From the NCBI RefSeq assembly GCF_008389435.1, contig NZ_VUYS01000001.1, positions 62,001 to 126,000 of the forward strand: a stretch of DNA of 64,000 nucleotides. The letters are read 5' to 3'. This document shows, in pieces, positions 60,729 through 64,000 of this stretch (positions within the stretch are counted from its first letter, which is position 1; each line of letters starts with the position of its first letter). A program made the translations under genes and the position numbers. The notes beneath the pieces are model-generated. The model did no database searches. It was not told the origin of the DNA and saw only the letters and a list, made by a program, of their open reading frames with translations. The stretch is from Candidatus Nitrosocosmicus agrestis. GTDB lineage: Archaea; Thermoproteota; Nitrososphaeria; Nitrososphaerales; Nitrososphaeraceae.

Positions 60729-60998
60729 TCATGGTTTTCTGTAGATTTGTCTATTACCAATTCTAATGAGAAAAACGCCTAGAGATATAAGTATCAAGGA
60801 AACAAAAAGGAATAACGGATTTACAATTCGTTTAAGAAGATCAGGTGCGCCCAATATATAATTACACTTATCATCACAAATTTTTGTAACAGGAAATAAT
60901 AATAGAGTTAAGCCAAATGAAATAATCATTACAACACCTACTGTAGATATAATCGCACCAAGTTTTATAATCCGGCGGTATTTCTGCGAGCTAGTCAT
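60729..60998 (-). CDS. Small two-helix membrane protein
   Basis: An 89-residue protein with two hydrophobic segments (about 12-36 and 57-78). A short external loop between them holds a Cys pair (KICDDKCNY). The ends are basic. The family is not recognised; it may belong to one transcript with the zinc-ribbon gene downstream. Confidence 0.55.
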   Translation of the reverse strand: MTSSQKYRRIIKLGAIISTVGVVMIISFGLTLLLFPVTKICDDKCNYILGAPDLLKRIVNPLFLFVSLILISLGVFLIRIGNRQIYRKP

Positions 60999-61022
60999 AT
61001 TAGATGAGCACTGTAGATAATT

Positions 61023-61643
61023 TTAATATTCGATCTTAGATGTGTCTATAGTGACATATTTGTATTCACTATCTCGTGAAACCCTGTTGAATTGCTTGTT
61101 ATAATACAAAAATGGCATTTCTTCTTTTACATGCATATCCCAAACATTATGCACCTGATCAAAGTATATTTTTCTCTTCTTTCCTTTACGTCTTATAAGT
61201 TCATGACACAAAACGTGAGAAATTTTAGCGCAGTTGTTGTTTGCAAAATATTTTTCATTCTTAAAGTCAGAGGAAAAAGTCTTTGGTCTAAACCATGTTA
61301 CTAGTCCAAAGTTGTTACTGTGATACCCTTCCGTATGACAATCTGACCACCAAGACTTGAAATATGCAAGATAAAAATGAAATATCGAAAGCCCTCTTTC
61401 CTTATGATCCCTCAGTAAATAAGCAAGATTAACTCTATCAAATAGCTTTCCCGGAATTACTGGTAATATATCAACATCCACAGATAAATCCTCGTTAAAT
61501 TCGTGTTTAATCCACCATTTAAAAAATCGGGTCATGGAGGAAACATAATCCCAATCCTCCTGATAACGTTTCTTCCACTCCTCATCTTTTGAAACATAAA
61601 TAAAAAAAAGTTTATCCTGCAATGTAGTTAGGACATAACACAT
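61023..61643 (-). CDS. Protein of unknown function with HEL-type motif
   Basis: About 206 residues from an internal ATG; an upstream start at 61730 would overlap the divergent VOC gene and adds a hydrophobic stretch of doubtful value. The protein is Trp/Phe/His rich. ISHVLCHELIRRKGK and DQVHNVWDMHVKEE contain clustered histidines and a Glu. This recalls a metalloprotease HExxH helix but lacks the second His in place, so peptidase activity is not claimed. The family is not recognised. Confidence 0.55.
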   Translation of the reverse strand: MCYVLTTLQDKLFFIYVSKDEEWKKRYQEDWDYVSSMTRFFKWWIKHEFNEDLSVDVDILPVIPGKLFDRVNLAYLLRDHKERGLSIFHFYLAYFKSWWSDCHTEGYHSNNFGLVTWFRPKTFSSDFKNEKYFANNNCAKISHVLCHELIRRKGKKRKIYFDQVHNVWDMHVKEEMPFLYYNKQFNRVSRDSEYKYVTIDTSKIEY

Positions 61644-61723
61644 ACACAAATAAAATTTTTGACACGGCAAATTCAATGGCAATGCAAAAAGTTCATAATT
61701 TAGAAGCAATATAGTCAAATCAA

Positions 61724-62131
61724 ATGTCATTTAGAAAATTAGGTGCTGTAATACTTTTAGTCTCAGATATGCGCAGATCTATTCAGTTTTACAAGGAAAC
61801 CCTCAATCTACCGATTAAAAAAGAATCTGATGAATGGACTGAATTTTTTAATAAGGAAACAGTATTGGCTTTGCATCCTGCAAAACATAAAGAGAATTTA
61901 AAATCAGGACAACATATTCTCATAGGATTTACTGCTAATGATTTCGATCAAACAGTAAATAGTTTAAAAGAGAAGGGCATAGTCTTTTTTAAGAATGCAA
62001 AAGACGAAGGTTTTGGAAAACATGCAATAATTGAGGATCCTGACGGCCACCTAATTTCAATAGTGAAATTAAAAGAAAATCAAAGCGAAAACGACGGATT
62101 CGATTTCTTAGGTCTTGTAGGAGCAGAATAA
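61724..62131 (+). CDS. VOC (glyoxalase/bleomycin-resistance) family protein
   Basis: A 135-residue single-chain VOC protein with two beta-alpha-beta-beta-beta units. The start LGAVILLVSDMRRSIQFYKETLNL and the end FGKHAIIEDPDGHLISIVK are characteristic. Likely metal positions are limited (H52 in LALHPAK, E in AIIEDPDG), so the chemistry is open. Members act as isomerases, dioxygenases or binding proteins. The substrate is unknown. Confidence 0.82.
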   Translation: MSFRKLGAVILLVSDMRRSIQFYKETLNLPIKKESDEWTEFFNKETVLALHPAKHKENLKSGQHILIGFTANDFDQTVNSLKEKGIVFFKNAKDEGFGKHAIIEDPDGHLISIVKLKENQSENDGFDFLGLVGAE

Positions 62132-62321
62132 ATTTACTTACATATATTCATACATCCATTTCGGAATATTTTGTAATATACTGACCACCTTCAAGTATCT
62201 CATTTAAAATCTATAAGATGATTGGAATTTGGCAATATGCGTCTTGATTTATTAGACAGATTGTCTATTAATCGAACAAATTGACCCATAAACAGAATTG
62301 ATTAGATCGTATATTAAAAAA

Positions 62322-63812
62322 TCACATTACGATTTTACCAGGGTTTAGAATGTTTAATGGATCCAATGAACTTTTTATCTGCCTGAAGCAATTAACTACA
62401 TGTTCATTGTACACATTTTTGATATAGGGGGTTCTAGATATACCATCACCGTGTTCAGCTGTAATTGTTCCTCTAAGATCATAAACCTTAGTGAATAACG
62501 AAAGTGTGAGAGATTCCATTGCCTCATATTGTTTTCTATGCGACCATTTATCTATGAAAATATCATCTCCTGTAATAGGACGGGTATGAAGATTTCCATT
62601 GCCTAAATGACCATAAATAACATATGACAAGTTATGTTCCTTGTATAGTTTCAGAATATGAGTAACATAATCATAGATATAATTTATTGAAACAGCAGTG
62701 TCTTCAAAAAGGGTTAAGGGTTTTCTATTGCCTACCGTATGCTTGATTGCCGTATTTAATGCATTCTTCCTGGAATTCCACAAATTATTTATCGAAATTA
62801 GGTCATGTGCATCATCAATTATCTTACCGCCCAACTGGATTGTATCTGTTAAGGTTCTCTGAAGATTATCTATCTCGCCTTCGGTTTGATAAAAATACTC
62901 TATGAATAAAAGACATCCGTTTTCTGTCGCAATTGTAGACTTTATGTTAGCGTCCATTACGGATTCATCTAAAAGTTCTAAAGCGACTGGATTAGTGCGA
63001 AGTATTTTTTTGGCATACGAACATGCACTTAGGACGTTGGGAAAATGTACCATATATAAGGACCTAAACAAAGGTAGATCTTTGATCTTGAGTTTTATCG
63101 AGTCTAATATAGCTAAGGTGCCCTCTGAAGCCGCAAAGATATTTTGGGAGTCAAATCCACGAGTAAAAACAGCATCTAATCGGTACCCACATGAATTCTT
63201 GCTAACGTCAGGATAAGAGGTTAAGAAATCGCGACTAGATGAAATAAATGACGATAGAGTTCTTCGCAATCGAGGATCACAATCGCGTCCTTCTGCGAAA
63301 CCATCACTTCCGTCCGAATAAACCAAGTCAATACGTTGCAGGTATTCAAGAATACTTCCATATCCCAACCCATAGGGACCAGAAGAATTATTTGACACCA
63401 TTCCACCGATTGTACAATAATTACCACTAGCAGGATTTGGTGGTAAAAACTTGTTATGTTTTTTAAGCTCTTTTTCCAATAATCCCTTAACTAGCCCAGG
63501 CTGAACAAGCACGGTATTCAGTTGCAAATCTAGATCAAGAATTTTATTCATATATTTAGTAAAATCCAATATCAATCCAGCCGATAGACTCTGTCCAAGT
63601 AAACTCGTTCCCGCGCCGCGACTCGATACAGGTAATTTTTTTCTGGAAGCAAGATGAAGTACCTCTTTGATGTCTTCTTTGCATTTTGGAAAGCACACTG
63701 CTTCTGGATAGATTTGATGATGGCTAGAATCAACCGAGTAATATTCTCTAGTCCACGGATCGGTGGTTACTTCACAGCGGTGGTTAAAATCTACTCCGTC
63801 AAAGACGCTCAC
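62322..63812 (-). CDS. FAD-linked oxidoreductase, GlcD/D-lactate dehydrogenase type
   Basis: A 496-residue VAO-family flavoprotein. The FAD-binding PCMH domain (about 35-215) has SSRGAGTSLLGQSL, VQPGLVKG, PPNPASGNYCTIGGMVSNNSSGP and GSDG. The C-terminal cap domain ends with HLGNGNLH, TAEHGDGISR and LDPLNILNPGKI, the signature of D-2-hydroxyacid dehydrogenases such as glycolate oxidase GlcD and D-lactate dehydrogenase. No iron-sulfur partner (GlcF) is adjacent or fused. It probably oxidises a 2-hydroxyacid; the acceptor is unknown. Confidence 0.9.
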   Translation of the reverse strand: MSVFDGVDFNHRCEVTTDPWTREYYSVDSSHHQIYPEAVCFPKCKEDIKEVLHLASRKKLPVSSRGAGTSLLGQSLSAGLILDFTKYMNKILDLDLQLNTVLVQPGLVKGLLEKELKKHNKFLPPNPASGNYCTIGGMVSNNSSGPYGLGYGSILEYLQRIDLVYSDGSDGFAEGRDCDPRLRRTLSSFISSSRDFLTSYPDVSKNSCGYRLDAVFTRGFDSQNIFAASEGTLAILDSIKLKIKDLPLFRSLYMVHFPNVLSACSYAKKILRTNPVALELLDESVMDANIKSTIATENGCLLFIEYFYQTEGEIDNLQRTLTDTIQLGGKIIDDAHDLISINNLWNSRKNALNTAIKHTVGNRKPLTLFEDTAVSINYIYDYVTHILKLYKEHNLSYVIYGHLGNGNLHTRPITGDDIFIDKWSHRKQYEAMESLTLSLFTKVYDLRGTITAEHGDGISRTPYIKNVYNEHVVNCFRQIKSSLDPLNILNPGKIVM

Positions 63813-64000
63813 ATCTAACTGACATATAAAAAGAATATAATGTTTAATGGCTTTGTCAACTTAACGGCATGAAACCAGTAAAATCTGCTATGCTATTTCT
63901 GATATGTTTGATAAAAGAATTAAATATTATGTATATCGAGCCGATGATCAGTATTTGTATTCTGTAGGATTTTCAAAGTAATGCTACTAAGGTATTGCAA

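Noticed and set aside
63904-63981. 25-codon frame at the right edge
   Set aside because: Too short to judge, no ribosome binding site and no recognisable motif; it may be chance in the terminal 190 nt.

Overview
The window is archaeal and fits an ammonia-oxidising thaumarchaeon (Nitrososphaerota), most like the Nitrososphaera/Nitrosocosmicus group. Signs in the sequence are an aIF2-gamma gene, an AglB-type oligosaccharyltransferase, a class I CCA-adding enzyme, an intron-containing tRNA, TATA-box promoters close to start codons, many TTG/GTG starts, a thaumarchaeal-type copper nitrite reductase (NirK), an Amt ammonium transporter, several secreted cupredoxins and AT-rich DNA. The genus is an inference.

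Layout. 1-10.5 kb is informational and housekeeping: aIF2-gamma (cut by the window edge), a PIN protein, a metallo-beta-lactamase-fold hydrolase, AglB carrying a C-terminal cyclophilin domain, two divergent deoxyhypusine-synthase homologues, an orphan pyrI, a CBS/zinc-ribbon protein and RqcH. 10.7-13.2 kb is a corrin-ring operon (membrane protein, cbiT, cbiL, cbiF). 13.2-16.3 kb holds small unassigned genes. 16.3-21.4 kb has RNase Z, PRPP synthase, and a HyuA-like protein behind a glutamate-racemase-like protein whose two catalytic cysteines are serines. 21.4-30.3 kb is a metal and redox block: a DtxR-type regulator, a small HTH protein, a sugar dehydrogenase fused to a cupredoxin, a decayed cyclase (kynurenine formamidase-like) gene, a DedA protein and an FTR1-type iron permease. 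TTAGG...CCTAA palindromes link the HTH gene, the permease and the racemase-like gene into one proposed metalloregulon. 30.4-38.1 kb contains Amt, an MDR oxidoreductase, NirK and a CDF metal transporter. 38.2-43.4 kb has a PP-loop ATPase divergent from a PTPS/QueD-like protein, then ValRS. 43.6-52.9 kb is an accessory surface region rich in secreted proteins and in-frame tandem repeats (a 495-bp duplication with no visible differences, an 18-bp NATSAS repeat, a 24-bp DAEAKAKQ repeat). 52.9-59.5 kb is an RNA-processing cluster (kinase-like protein, CCA enzyme, ThpR, UPF0200/UPF0201) followed by a siroheme reductase and a rhodanese. 59.6-64 kb has tRNA-Trp with two putative introns, small unassigned genes, a VOC protein and a GlcD-type flavoprotein.

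How it fits together. Ammonium enters by Amt and NirK handles nitrite in ammonia oxidation, supported by copper and iron handling (cupredoxins, FTR1, DtxR). Corrin synthesis and the siroheme reductase share the precorrin-2 branch. AglB would glycosylate the Asn/Ser/Thr-rich surface proteins encoded 40 kb downstream. The most unusual items are the AglB-cyclophilin fusion, the T-loop intron of tRNA-Trp, the serine-for-cysteine racemase homologue with its operator, and the PP-loop/PTPS pair.
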